Assembly: GCA_963932465.1 (NCBI GenBank)
Contig: OZ010799.1
Span: forward strand, 279,221,164 to 279,285,163
DNA length: 64,000 nt
Source of the DNA: Maratus speciosus
Lineage: Eukaryota > Arthropoda > Arachnida > Araneae > Salticidae
Direction: 5' to 3'
Both the position numbers and the translations under genes were made by a program. Positions 10,561 to 21,892 of this stretch are shown here, one piece after another (the first letter of the stretch is position 1; each line of letters starts with the position of its first letter). The notes under the pieces are model-generated. The model did no database searches, was not told where the DNA came from, and saw nothing but the letters and a program-made list of their open reading frames with translations.

Positions 10561-12135
10561 ACCCCTAGCAGCAAACCAATATTGGCCCAATGTTGGGCCA
10601 ATATTGCATTTGTTGGAAATATTGCCAATAAAATGCCAATATTGGCTAAATATTGGCAATAGGTTGGAAATATTTCCAATGAAACGCCAATATTGGCTAA
10701 ATATTGGCAATATGTTGGAAATATTTCCAATGAAACGCCAATATTGTACAAATATTGGCATTACATTGGCAATATTTCCAATGAAACGCCAATATTGTAC
10801 AAGTATTGGCATTTCATTGGCAATATTTCCAATGAAACGCCAATATTGTACAAATATTGGCGTTACATTGGCAATATTTCCAATGAAATACCAATATTGT
10901 ACTCATATTGGCTTTACATTGGAAATATTTCCAATAAAACGCCAATATTGTACAAATATTGGCTTTACATTGGAAATATTTCCAATGAAACGCCAATATT
11001 GCACAAATATTGGCTTTACATTGGCAATATTTCCAAAGAAACGTCAATATTGTACAAATATTGGCTTTAAATTGGCAATATTTCCAACGAAACGCCAATA
11101 TTGTACAAATATTGGGGTTACATTGGCAATATTTCCAATGAAATGCCAATATTGTATAAATATTGGCGTTACATTGGCAATATTTCCAATGAAACGCAAA
11201 TATTGTATCAATTATTGGCGTTACATTGGCAATATTTCCAACGAAACGCCAGTATTGTACAAATATTGGCTTTACATTGGCAATATTTCCAATCGAACGC
11301 CAATATTGTATAAATATTATCGTTACATTGGCAATATTTCCAAAGAAACGCCAATATTGTACAAATATTGGCTTTAAATTGGCAATATTTCCAACGAAAC
11401 GCCAATATTGTACAAATATTGGGGTTACATTGGCAATATTTCCAATGGAACGCCAATATTGTACAAATATTCGCGTTAAATTGGCAATATTGCCAATGAA
11501 ATGCCAATATTGTATAAATATTGGCGTTACATTGGCAATATTTCCAATGAAACGCAAATATTGTACAATTATTGGCGTTACATTGGCAATATTTCCAACG
11601 AAACGCCAGTATTGTACAAATATTGGCTTTACATTGGCAATATTTCCAATGGAACGCCAATATTGTATAAATATTATCGTTACATTGGCAATATTTCCAA
11701 TGAAACGCCAATATTGTACAAATATTGGCTTTACATTGTAAATATTTCCAATCAAACGCCAATATTGTACAAATATTGGCTTTACATTGGAAATATTTTC
11801 AATGAAGCTCCAATATTGCACAAATATTGGAGTTACATTGGCAATATTTCGAATGAAACGCCAGTATTGTACAAATTTTGGCTTTACATTTGAAATATTT
11901 CCAATGAAACGCCAATATTGTTCAAATATTGATTTTACATTTGAAATATTACCCATGAAACGTCGGTATTCCCAAAATATTGGCATTACATTGCGAATAT
12001 TTCCAATGAAACGCCAACATTGTAAAAATATTGGCATTATATTGAACATATTTGTAATCAAACACCAATATTGTGCAAAACCATGCTTTATATTGTAAAT
12101 ATTTACAATTAAACGCAAATACTGAACAGATAATT
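10561..12135. repeat. Array A: 51-bp minisatellite built on CCAATATTG
   Basis: About 30 units of 51 bp; for example unit starts at 10738 and 10789. A typical unit holds 'ccaatattgtacaaatattgg', then 'cattggcaatatttccaatg' and 'aaacg'. Units at the left edge are longer-form variants with 'ggctaaatattggcaat'. The left tip, 'cccctagcagcaaacc' plus 'aatattggcccaatg', is not a repeat unit and matches the inverted right tip of array B. Units decay to the right of ~11800. Because 51 is 17 codons, several frames stay open for hundreds of codons on both strands; these are not taken as genes. Confidence 0.9.
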
Positions 12136-12639
12136 TCATCAGATAGGAAATATACCCAATCTGACGTCAATATTAACAATAGCAACAATTATCTGAGTGA
12201 TTATGCAATGTTACAAAATAATAATAATATTATTATTATTATATAATAATTAATGTTAAAACAAGCTTAAAAACATTGAAATTTAATTTATTAAAATGGG
12301 TTCTCACAAATCTTTTATATGCTTCAGATTTAACATGCTTTAAAAAATTTTATTCATCACCGGCTGATAGATCAGAACTGGTAGTAACATAAAATATGCG
12401 ATTGAAAGACTATACAGAATTTAAATATCTGCAGAAAAATCGAAAATTATAAAATGTCATTCTTTCCCCCCCCCCCCTTGGAAAGGCAAATATTTTTTGT
12501 AAAAGAGGAAATGTAATGAGATATATCCAACCAATCTCCAATACTATAAAAACAAATTGGAAATTGCTCGTCAAACGTGGCAAATGAGGTGCGTTCATGC
12601 TATAACTAGTTTTATAGTTATTTTTTGCACCCCATATTG
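12136..12639. other. AT-rich spacer inside the decayed end of array A
   Basis: Contains a 'taataataatattattattatta' type palindrome near 12220-12245, here given in outline only, and a C-run (12468-12477). No gene seen. Confidence 0.4.
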
Positions 12640-12965
12640 TACTGAATGTATAATTTTTTGCACTTCATAAGGTGCATAGTCTGCAACATCATTAAAATGC
12701 ACTTCCAATAATTTTTTCCCATTCCCCGTAATATAACGGAACACTTTGGACTGTCCCTGTAATTAAACTATACATCCGATTTTCATAAAATTTGAAATGG
12801 CTCGACAAAATTTTGCAACTATCATATATTTAAAATTTCAGACCATTCGGTTGGGTAGTTTTTGCTCTGTTACATGCGGGCGGACAGACAGACAGACAGA
12901 CGGACGGACGGACTAACGACGACTATAGGTGCTACGTATTTATATAATTACGAACGCACCTAAAA
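12640..12965 (+). repeat. Dispersed family B, copy 1
   Basis: Shares with 22530-22920 and 60125-60480 the ordered blocks 'catcattaaaatgc', 'ataacggaacactttgg', 'ctgtccctgtaattaaac' and a run of 'gacagacagacagacgg'. The copy lies between the main part of array A and a stray array-A unit at 12966-13035, so it probably inserted into the array. Tails made of GACA/GACG repeats are frequent in invertebrate non-LTR elements; the family is not identified. Confidence 0.65.
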
Positions 12966-13035
12966 ATTGACCTTTTATTGGGAATATTTCCAAACAAACG
13001 TCAATGTTGTGCTACTATTGACTTTAAGGTGGTAT
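12966..13035. repeat. Isolated array-A unit
   Basis: 'attgggaatatttccaaac' and 'aaacgtcaatgttgtgc' match the 51-bp unit with several substitutions. This is an outlying remnant separated from the main array by ~830 bp. Confidence 0.6.
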
Positions 13036-13200
13036 TTGCTTGCAGAAGGCCGAAAGCTGTGTGTTTTTAGCTTTTTTTTTTTTCTTTTTCTGGAATAGGA
13101 ATGAAGATTTTAGCTCCATGTTTTTTGCATGTTACTGATTGTCATTTGAAGACTATTTCATAAAATTTTAAGAAAAAATTGATGATGTGGCTCGAGTTAG

Positions 13201-13440
13201 GTGACTGGATGTCCGAGTGTGTGTGCGCCGTGCACTTCCAATCAGGCGGGACCGATAGGTCGCTATAGTCGTCTGCAATCAACCTTCGTTAAGATTATGA
13301 AAGTAGACAATATTATCTGGAGCTTCAAGCACTTTGAGGTCAAAAAGTTGAAAATCAATGAAGTAGAAGCCATTTGTAAGCTAGTCGGATGTGCCAATCC
13401 CAAAACTTTATTCTATCTCAAATCTCATACATGTCAATAA
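13201..13440 (+). CDS. Unrecognised 79-codon open frame
   Basis: Opens at ATG 13201 and ends at TAA 13438-13440. The second half (WSFKHFEVKKLKINEVEAIC) has a plausible, helix-forming composition, and the stretch is GC-richer than its surroundings. There is no domain I recognise, no evident splice site or poly-A signal, and it sits among repeats. It may be a transposon remnant or a chance frame. Confidence 0.15.
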   Translation: MTGCPSVCAPCTSNQAGPIGRYSRLQSTFVKIMKVDNIIWSFKHFEVKKLKINEVEAICKLVGCANPKTLFYLKSHTCQ

Positions 13441-13659
13441 TTCGAAATTTGCTGTCACAATGACAAAATTAAATGACAATCTATACCAATAATGAGGATT
13501 CTAAAAGATTTAGGTTTGTTGAATTATGTGCATTCAAAAAAGAGGTATAAGCATCGCATTTTTCAAACAAATTACTGAATTTCAGCAACCATCTAGATAT
13601 CTTAAACTAAAATTACCATTCTAAACAGCATAAAAAGGTCCCTGTCGCACAGTATATAC

Positions 13660-14335
13660 CCAAGCTAAATAAGGATCTATCTATTGAAAGTGTAACAGAA
13701 TATAAATTTTGATTAAATTCCGTCCATTAGTTTTTGAGATATAGCTATCTCGAAAATCGTGAAAATGCAGCATAGCAGCGCCACCTGTTATGATTCACAC
13801 GAACACATAATCAGCATCAACTTATGCCAAGATCTAACAGAATATGAAGTTTGCTGAAATTCCGTGCATTTGGTCTTGATATATGACTATCGCAAAAATT
13901 GTGTAAATCCTAAAAAATTCAGCCTGTTGCGTGATTTACATCAGCACCAATTTATATCGGGGACTAACTGAATTTGAAGTTTGATGAAAATTCGTGCATT
14001 AGTTCTTTCAGATAGAGCTATTGCGGAAATCGTGAAAAATGCAGCGTAGCAGCACCATCTGTTTGGCGATTTACACCAAAAACTAATCAACACCAATTCA
14101 TATCAGGGACTAGCTGAATCTGAAATTTGATGAAAATTCGTACATTAGTTCTTGGGATAGAACTTTTGCGGAAATCGCGAAAAATGCAGTTTAGCAGCTT
14201 CATCTGTTGGACGATTTACGCCAGAAACTAATCAGCACCAATTTATATCAGAGACTAATTGAATGTAAAGTTTTATTGAATTCCGTGCATTAGTTCTTGA
14301 GATAGAGCGACCACAAAATTTGTGTCAGAGACAGA
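13660..14335 (+). repeat. ~145-bp tandem repeat, five units
   Basis: The landmark 'cgtgcattagttcttgagatag' and variants recurs near 13724, 13867, 13992, 14137 and 14285. Each unit also has 'gcgaaaaatgcag', 'agcagcaccatctgtt' and 'aatcagcaccaatttatat'. Divergence between units is high. The pattern resembles tandem 3'-tail repeats of invertebrate retroelements. Confidence 0.75.
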
Positions 14336-14599
14336 CATTTTCTAAAAATAGTCAAATCGAGTTCAATACCTTCTAAAACGCATAAATCCGTCGAAAACAG
14401 GAAGCCAAATTTTTTCACGAATCCAATATTTTCTTGTAAAGATAGAAGAAAGTAAATTGTTCTATTTCTGACCCCTGTTTTTGCACTTTGGCGTCTTTCT
14501 AAAAAGATTTATTTTTTTATAAAAATGGCTGAAAGTGATCCACGCTCCAATAAATTATATTGCACTTAATTTTAAAAAAAATAGCAAGATCGGTCGGAT

Positions 14600-14755
14600 A
14601 GTTTTTTGCGTTCTGATCTCGCCCAATGGGTCATTTAAGTATTATGTAAGCAATAAGGGAGGGAGGGGTGTCCAGTGTCTGATTATCTTTGCTGACAAGG
14701 AGGAGAGGGGGTCATGAGAATTCTTACGTAAGCATTAAGCAACGAAGCAACTATA
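14600..14755. repeat. Short imperfect inverted repeat, transposon-like
   Basis: 'attatgtaagcaataaggga' near 14640 faces 'attcttacgtaagcattaag' near 14718-14740. Between them is a purine-rich block (gggagggaggggtg, gaggagagggggtcatg). Probably a fragment of a dispersed repeat. Confidence 0.4.
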
Positions 14756-15176
14756 GTTTAACGTTTAACAACAAAAGCAAGAGACGATGAGCGTTCGGCG
14801 GATATTGAACGACTTGAGAAAAAAAAATATGAAGTAAACAAGGACTAGAAACAAGGAAAATTTCAACTCACCACTACATTTAAAATGTAATAATAGACAA
14901 TGCAGAAACATGGATTCAAAGATCTTGGAGATCAGACTAGAAATGTGAACGTCAAACACATAATATTCCAATGATTGTTGTTAAAAGTTTTAGTTATGTG
15001 CCTAAATAAGTTAGGGCCTGGCCTGTTGTATTTATTCTGTTGTTTTGTACTTTTTTTTTTTTTAATTCAATGCGATAAATCTACCCTCTATATATAAAAT
15101 CCTAATGAAACGAATTTATGAAACGGCTGATCAAACGACTAATTGTGTTTCAGCGCTATTTCCCCTAAAAAAAGAA

Positions 15177-15209
<33 letters not shown>

Positions 15210-16819
15210 GCGGGGGGAGGGGGGGGGGGGGTAAATTAATACCAATTATCTGCATTTATTTACATGTGACAAAACTGGTGTTAGAATTTTAAAATTTGAA
15301 TTAGATTCGACATATTAATTTTTTTCTAATTTTAATGACATTTGATCACTGATGGCAACAAAATTACTCCATTTTTTTAGAAAAAAACGGGATAACAGGG
15401 AAAAACTATAGGGATTATTAGATATCTTCTTTTTCGTTACTTTCCAAATTGAAATTGAAATTATCTTTTATTTGAATTGATAATGAAGACAATATTATGT
15501 TTTTCAGGAAAATAAAAAAATAAAAACATTTCTTTCATATTTCGATCATTTAGAATCAGTTTATTTTAAAAACCAAACATCGTTTGTCGCTTTCAAATTT
15601 CATAGACGTAAAAAAAAAAAAAAAAAAAAAAAAAAACGGTTTTCTCTTCAATTTTAATGAGAAAAGGACATCAATAATAATAATAAAAAAAGCAAATTTT
15701 AAAATAAGAATTAAATGATCATGTGTTAAAAGCAGAAAATAAGGAAAGTTGCGTCAAAATCTTTACACATAAATATTTAAAAAGTACGAAAACATTGACA
15801 TGAAATTACACACGTGAAACGCATTTAAAGGTGATAATTATGTCATATGTAAAAGGCCCAAACATTAAATATAGTAATGGGCAGTATTCCTGTGACGTAC
15901 CATAGCCTCGAACCGAAAGGAAGAATACGGTCTATATTTAAAGTGCCTAAAATATTTAAATTATTACACGTAGAAAACTTTTAATGGTGAATATAGGTCA
16001 TATATAAAAAGCTCAAATAATATTTCTATACTTTTAAGTTAAATAATGTATGTACCCGTGAATTTTAAAAGATTAAAAAAAAATTAAAACAAATACATTA
16101 TAATTCATATATTAAAACGATTTTAATTCCTGAGAATTAATTTGACGCCCCGTGGTATAAAAGTAGTGCGGCAAGCAAATTAGTTTATATATTATATCAC
16201 TTGATGCAGCATAAATACAGGTAAATGTATGCGCAAAATACTTTCAATTTATTTTGTACGAATTACTATTAAATAAATACATATTAGAAAATTCGGATAT
16301 TCTTATTAATTAATACAAATAATATACATTGTAAAAATAACCTGAAAATATGTATGATGGCGTATTAAATTAGAGAAAAGAATTAATGAATAAGCTATAC
16401 CTGTTCTTTAATTACTTAAAACTACTCGATCAAGACATAAAATATAAGCGTAAAATTTCAAAACAGAATGCTTATGTGGATGTGAAACCTATTGCAGTTT
16501 TTTAACCTCAAACCTAAATGCAGAATATTGTCCGTAGCGTCATTATAAAACTCTGGAAGATAGCGTCATTTTTAACTTAACCATTTTATACAAGCTGAAT
16601 TTCAAACGTGTAATTGATTTTGCTTATCAATCCCGAAAACGGATGTCATTTATTACGGGAGGGATGGATGAGACCAAGGAAACACAAAAATACCTATTCA
16701 AACTGTTCAAACCTATATTCGCATGTCAACGTGATTACAGAAAGTAGCCACGCTGTTATACTGATAATATCATTCAATCTTCTGTAACATGGTAATATTT
16801 TTTAAACACTGCCCATAAG
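14756..16819. other. AT-rich non-coding stretch with homopolymers
   Basis: No gene signal. Contains a long T-run running into a G-rich run (15180-15231), an A-run (15610-15636) and many short AT repeats. Confidence 0.5.
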
Positions 16820-16821
16820 TA

Positions 16822-17223
16822 CCGTATTTTATGGAAGAAACGCCGCGGCGTTTACGAGTTTAAAAGTTAATTTTTTTCCAAGTGCGGCGTTTACGCCATG
16901 TGCGGCGTTTATGATTTTTTTTAAATACCAACTAAGTTTCCTTAATTTAAAAATTCATAAAAAATTTTAAAATCGGATTTAAATATTTTAAATAAAACTT
17001 CAGACATCTTAATATATTAAAAACGAGGCATCCTGCACTGCTCAGAAAACTTTGATTAAAGTTAGGTCAATGTGACGCTGTCGACAAAAGTAGCGTTACG
17101 ATGGATGCGGCGTTTACAACGGGTGCGGCGATTACGATATTTTTAAGTTTATTCAGGCCAATTTGAGGAGTATATATATAGTTCTTCTTATATATATATG
17201 TATAGTTCTTCCATATAATACGG
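16822..17223. mobile_element. TA-flanked MITE with GCGGCGTTTACG motif (402 bp)
   Basis: The left end ccgtattttatggaagaa and the reverse complement of the right end ccgtattatatggaagaa form terminal inverted repeats, each flanked by TA (16820-16821, 17224-17225). The interior repeats 'tgcggcgtttacg' several times near 16885-16910 and 17105-17135. A TA duplication fits the Tc1/mariner/pogo superfamily. No coding capacity; a separate TA(n) tract lies near its right end. Confidence 0.7.
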
Positions 17224-17227
17224 TATA

Positions 17228-17300
17228 TGTTTTCGGAGGATGCGAAACCTGAACGGGGGTTGGCGGGCAAAGCTCGCCGAGGGCTGAGCCCCCAGGTAAT
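17228..17300 (+). repeat. GC-rich double-hairpin terminus, copy 1
   Basis: 'cctgaacgggggttggcggg' followed by 'caaagctcgcc', a small hairpin, then gggctgagccc and CCAGG. It matches 52768-52831 in sequence and layout. Such a tandem of small hairpins next to a CTRR-like end resembles Helitron 3' termini; no Helitron coding region or 5' end is seen, so this is tentative. Confidence 0.4.
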
Positions 17301-17459
17301 AATATATTAAAAACTTTTTGTATTCAACCGATTTGTTTTTTTCTTCGATACCACAACCCCTATATGTCTATTTATGTAAATTTGGATTAATAATGTAATT
17401 TATCGCTAACTGTAATTTTTTTTATGGCAAACAGTGTCGATGTTAGAATGTCATAAAAT

Positions 17460-17815
17460 CTTACGTAAGATGAGGGGTTCATCTTCCGGTCCCGGGCCCT
17501 TTTCAGGCCCATTTGTCGACGCAAGGAACCACCCGTGAAGCGAGCCCCGCGGGCGTCCCGAAGGTCGCCGCCAGGCAAGCTCCAACAGAGCGGAACCCCA
17601 CGCCAACTCCGGCCAAACCGACACCGCTGCCCAGCGCACACGGTGACGGCTATTCCCAAGAAGAGACGAACGGCCGCTACGACAGTCCTCACCACCCAGC
17701 TAGAAAAACCAAGTGGTCCCTAAACTTGGTTACTCGAGCCGGTAGACCCCGCAAGCCATCACAGGAACCAGACGCCTATAAAGACGCTGGGCCCACGGAC
17801 TGAACCGGCAAAAGG
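17460..17815 (+). other. GC-rich island with open frames, function unknown
   Basis: About 60% GC in a region near 30% GC. Two plus-strand frames stay open: 17513-17803 (96 codons, rich in P, T, R, with RAGRPRKP near its end, similar to the core of an AT-hook) and 17535-17723. Minus-strand frames are open too, as expected for GC-rich DNA. It is followed by a G-run (17813-17828). It could be a fragment of a non-LTR retrotransposon ORF1 or an exon; no splice sites are convincing. The base composition marks it as foreign to its neighbourhood. Confidence 0.35.
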
Positions 17816-18208
17816 GGGGGGGGGGGGGTACAACATGGCTAAAAATATGCTTGCGTAATACTTGAACGGCCCCCATTTTAGAAAAAGTTATTTTGAGTAA
17901 AATGCGTTTTACAGTCCTCCAAAACGGTTTAAGTCTACAGACGGGTTTCACTAAAGCACTCAATAACTAAGAAAGGATTCGAATTTGACCAAATCGTTGT
18001 ACAGGGATAATCTACAGAATATATATATATATATTAAGCAAATCTCCCCCTTAAATTCGAATTATTTTCAATCAAATTCTAATACAGTACAAATATCATC
18101 TACATTCTGTAGCAGGACTGAACAATGCAACGTCCGTGGGAGCCATTGCGCCTTTCTTAATATTTCCCGTTGCTAGCCCTTCTTATAAATAAAATTATTT
18201 CTCTTTAA

Positions 18209-18298
18209 AGTATGTTCTCAAATCCAAAGGGGCTACTTTCTGACACATTTTTTAGTTCTCTTATTTTTTGAAATTCATGAAACTGGAAGATTTTATTC

Positions 18299-18340
<42 letters not shown>
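18209..18340 (+). repeat. Dispersed family A, copy 1 (truncated)
   Basis: Starts 'gttctcaaatccaaaggggc' and continues 'tttctgacacattttttag', then ends in a long T-run. It shares its first ~100 bp with five other copies in the window. Confidence 0.7.
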
Positions 18341-19074
18341 TTATTCAGATGTAGACGAAAATCCTATGTCTTTGGTTCTTTGTCCTGCTTTGGGAGACAA
18401 ATAGATTGAAATTTCTCAGTGAAGTATTCTGCACAATTATCCTCATTTTAACTACAGTGAAAAGGAAAACTACTAATTAACCAGTCGTCTTAATTTTTGT
18501 AATTTCATCTTACCAATTTTCTTATTTTATTCTACGTTTTGACTTGGATAAAAATTTATAGAAATTAAAGAAAATAAAAAATTAAATCAAAATCCTCTAT
18601 TCTTATTTTATATATTTTCTGTCACATATGATCAAAGTTATCAGTTATGCTAATTAAGATTTTAATTAACTAAACAGTTTGCTGACTTTCTATTAAATGC
18701 TACGCTTCTTTAAAAAAAAAAAAGAAAGAAAGAAAATAAATAAAAAGAAAAAAAAATTACAGGTTAGAAAAAATTGACAGGTATGAGGCATGAAGTGCTT
18801 TGAAATCAAGTTTCTGATAAATGTATTACATATTAAAAGGGCCTAAATAATGCAGGGGCTAGTGGGGTAGTTGTTCCAGGCCGCCATGGGCAGAAGCAGG
18901 ATTAAAGGAGATCCAAATGCTAAAAATTAGCCAAAAATGACCAAAATTGTATTTTTTTCAAAGAGGGGAAGGGCGGCCCATTTCCCATGGTTCCATATTC
19001 CACCCCCTTCCTCCAAAATAAAAAATAAAATAAATAACTACAACATCAAAAAGCTAACGATTAACATTTTAATG
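18341..19074. other. AT-rich stretch, no gene seen
   Basis: Ordinary AT-rich sequence with purine-rich low-complexity DNA near 18710-18765. Confidence 0.5.
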
Positions 19075-20020
19075 TAACGATCCGGGGCGGGCGCAATGTC
19101 GCGCGGAGCTCTGGCAACTCCCTTAGTGGTATCCAACGTCTCTCACTTAAATATTCGACTAATAAAAACAATTGTTAAAAATTGCATGTATCATAGAATA
19201 ACTTATAATATTGAATATAAAATGTATGAAAAATAACGTGCAAATTATTTCATATATATAGTGTGTATAATTATTTTTAATTTATAAAAATCGTCTACCT
19301 TTAGAATATTTTAAGTATTTATTTTTTGCGTTTACGTTTTTTTTTTTTTTTTTTTGAGTAAACTCACAACTATATTTTTCCAACAATTAGATCAATTTTG
19401 ACTGTAAGAAATAAAGTTAATACTAACTTTTTCAGCAAAAAACATTTCAAGACAAATTTAGAGCAATAGTACCAATATTTGGCGCAGGGTAACATTATTT
19501 CGAATTGTATAGAGACGTTCATGGCCCCTAACAAAACTCCATCCATTTCCCCGATGGTTGCGCAAGCAAGGCCCTAGTAAAGCAGTTATTCGGACCCAAC
19601 GTATACTGCAATATTCAACTAATAAAATTTATTTTTTAATTGTATATATCATAGAATATTAGATAATAAAGATAATAAAATGTATGAAAAATATCACTAT
19701 TTGCACATTTAATGGGCATAATTATTTTTAATTTCGTAAAATCTTCTATCCTTTACGATGTTTTAATTTTAATTTAATTTAATTTTAATTTATATTAATT
19801 TATTTTCTTGCGTTCACGATTACTTTTCGGATCACAAAATAACAACTGACAATTACATGAAATTTCCCAGCAAGAAAAAAAGCTAATACTCACTTTTTTT
19901 AACGAAGGAACATTTAAAAACAAATCTAGAGCTAAAATGCTATTTTATACAGACTAAACGTATTTCGAAATGTTTAGAATGAGTCCTTGCCCCTAACAAT
20001 ACCCCAATGGGCGCGAGGTC
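19075..20020 (+). repeat. ~465-bp direct duplication, two diverged units
   Basis: Unit 1 (~19075-19545) and unit 2 (~19546-20020) share, in order, 'attcgactaataaaa', 'catagaataacttata', 'aaaatgtatgaaaaata', 'ataattatttttaattt', 'ttgcgttta/cac', 'ctaatactcact' and 'gacgttcatggcccctaac'. Each unit begins with a GC-richer block. Unit 2 is more AT-expanded. No coding capacity. Confidence 0.7.
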
Positions 20021-21491
20021 CAGGGCAGCCGGTTACCCAGTGGTTGTGCTGGCCTCAAAATGACTGAACACTTTGTATTTACATTTCAACGGCTCGCTTG
20101 AGCCCTTATATTTCTATTTTTTAAAAAAAGTGTATTCTATCATCTCTTAAAGTTGTGATCATCTTTCTTATGATACCCTTTATACAGATATGAATAATAG
20201 TACCTAGTACGACATTTATGTTTGAAATTTAGTTACTTCAGTATAATTTTTAAAAAATTCTGTGAATGGCTATAAATGAGCCCCCCAGAATAATGTTTGC
20301 CCCGGGGTTCAGATAATATAAGTCGAGCCCCGGGATGCATATTGAGTTATAATCAATCGCTACTTGATAACGCTAAAAAAAAAAATCGGATCCAAACGTT
20401 AACTTTGAAAGCAATTTCTAAAAGTTCAGTTACCTTTGTAGGAAAAAAGAGAAACGCTATTCGTTTATGAATAAGAAAGAATATCTGCAAATTTCGTGAA
20501 TTTAAAAATGAAAACTTATTCATGAAAGTGTCAAAAAGATGCAAGATAGAATTTCAGAACAGCTTTAAATAGTTTTCAAACTACTAAATGTGGCTAATCA
20601 AAGATGCATTTTATTTATAGGTTATTTTTTCTGTTGAATTTTAAAACTGGAACTCCTAACATAGAAATCATAGAAAGTTATCAGAATTGCAAATAGTCAA
20701 ATATCATATTGAGCATGAGTATTGAAAAATAAAATATGACATTTTAATATGTAATAAAAATAAAATAAAATGTTGAACAGAATTTTTGTGTGTGTGTGTG
20801 TGTGAAAACGGGGTGTGGGGTAGATATTGTGCAAATATTATTTTGCTTTGCTGAAAATTATTTTGTTTGTATTTTTTTCGAGTTGTAATGCTGATTGTGT
20901 TATATGGATTGATCTTATTCAGGTCAGAGAATTTTTTGAAAAATTAGTTTTGAGATCCTTTCAGTTTAGAAAAAAAAGTGGAAAAAATGTAGCAAAGAAA
21001 GATGTGTTGATGTAAATTCCTGCAGGCAGAAAGTAAATGGTATGTCTCAAGAACATAATTTAAAAGAAAAAAAATCTAGAAAAAAGATTAATGTTAGTTA
21101 TCAATGCACTTGACTCTACGTATCAATGCAACTGATGACTTCGAAACAAGCTCAAACCCATAAATAAAAAAATATCTTTTCGAACTGAATAACAAAGCAG
21201 ATTTTAAAATATACATTTCATTTCATCGGTTTATATTAACTTTCAAAGAGAAAAATTCAATATTATATAGTGTTCTATCTTATTACTTTTTTTCTTTAAG
21301 GACACATTTTTTCCTGCATCATTTTTTAAGAATTTTTTTAGTCTTTCGAAAATAAAATATACCACTACATGTGGTAGCTAATTTTATTTTATTACTCCGT
21401 TTAAATTTTCTTTAGGTAAAAACAAAAATTCCTCGGTTTTCTGTTATTTTTTGTTTTGAAACATAAACAATACTACTGGAAAAGATTTGAA
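20021..21491. other. AT-rich stretch, no gene seen
   Basis: Includes a (GT)n tract near 20788-20803. Short open frames here have the composition expected by chance. Confidence 0.5.
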
Positions 21492-21782
21492 TCAGGCGAC
21501 AGTTTGACCCTCGTAAAAACCGCAAAATAGTCCCCCTTTCCCCATCCCCATTGCTTTCGGAGTAAACGAATTTCTACGAACAAGAAAAACGACCCTGACA
21601 ATTGACCTTCCGATTTCATTTGCACGGCTCAGGGTAGAGCTACTAATATTATAGGAGCCAGGGGGTGTACGGGTGTTTTTCTCCTGATTACTTTCTTGAA
21701 TGACAATAAGATATTCACTACCCTTATCTTCTATCTTATCGGGGTATTGCATCTTCATATTGTATCTTGTACATGAAAACAT
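21492..21782 (-). CDS. Unrecognised 96-codon open frame
   Basis: Minus-strand frame with protein-like composition (central part SSSTLSRANEIGRSIVRVVF, C-terminal GMGKGGLFCGFYEGQ) in a locally GC-richer block. I do not recognise the family and there is no convincing splice or poly-A signal. It may be part of a repeat. Confidence 0.2.
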   Translation of the reverse strand: MFSCTRYNMKMQYPDKIEDKGSEYLIVIQESNQEKNTRTPPGSYNISSSTLSRANEIGRSIVRVVFLVRRNSFTPKAMGMGKGGLFCGFYEGQTVA

Positions 21783-21892
21783 AAAAAAACGAGATAGAGG
21801 ATTCTTTAAAAAAAAATCAATGGAATTTTGTAAAAAGAAAGAATAGCATTGAAAGTTTTAAAATACTACCAGTGTTACAATTTTAGTCAAGA

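Noticed and set aside
10561..12135. CRISPR-like array
   Set aside because: Units are contiguous and whole-unit repetitive; there are no unique spacers, and the genome is eukaryotic.
10814..12139. 441-codon open frame on the minus strand across array A
   Set aside because: Produced by a 51-bp tandem repeat with several other frames open on both strands; no start context, splice site or poly-A signal.
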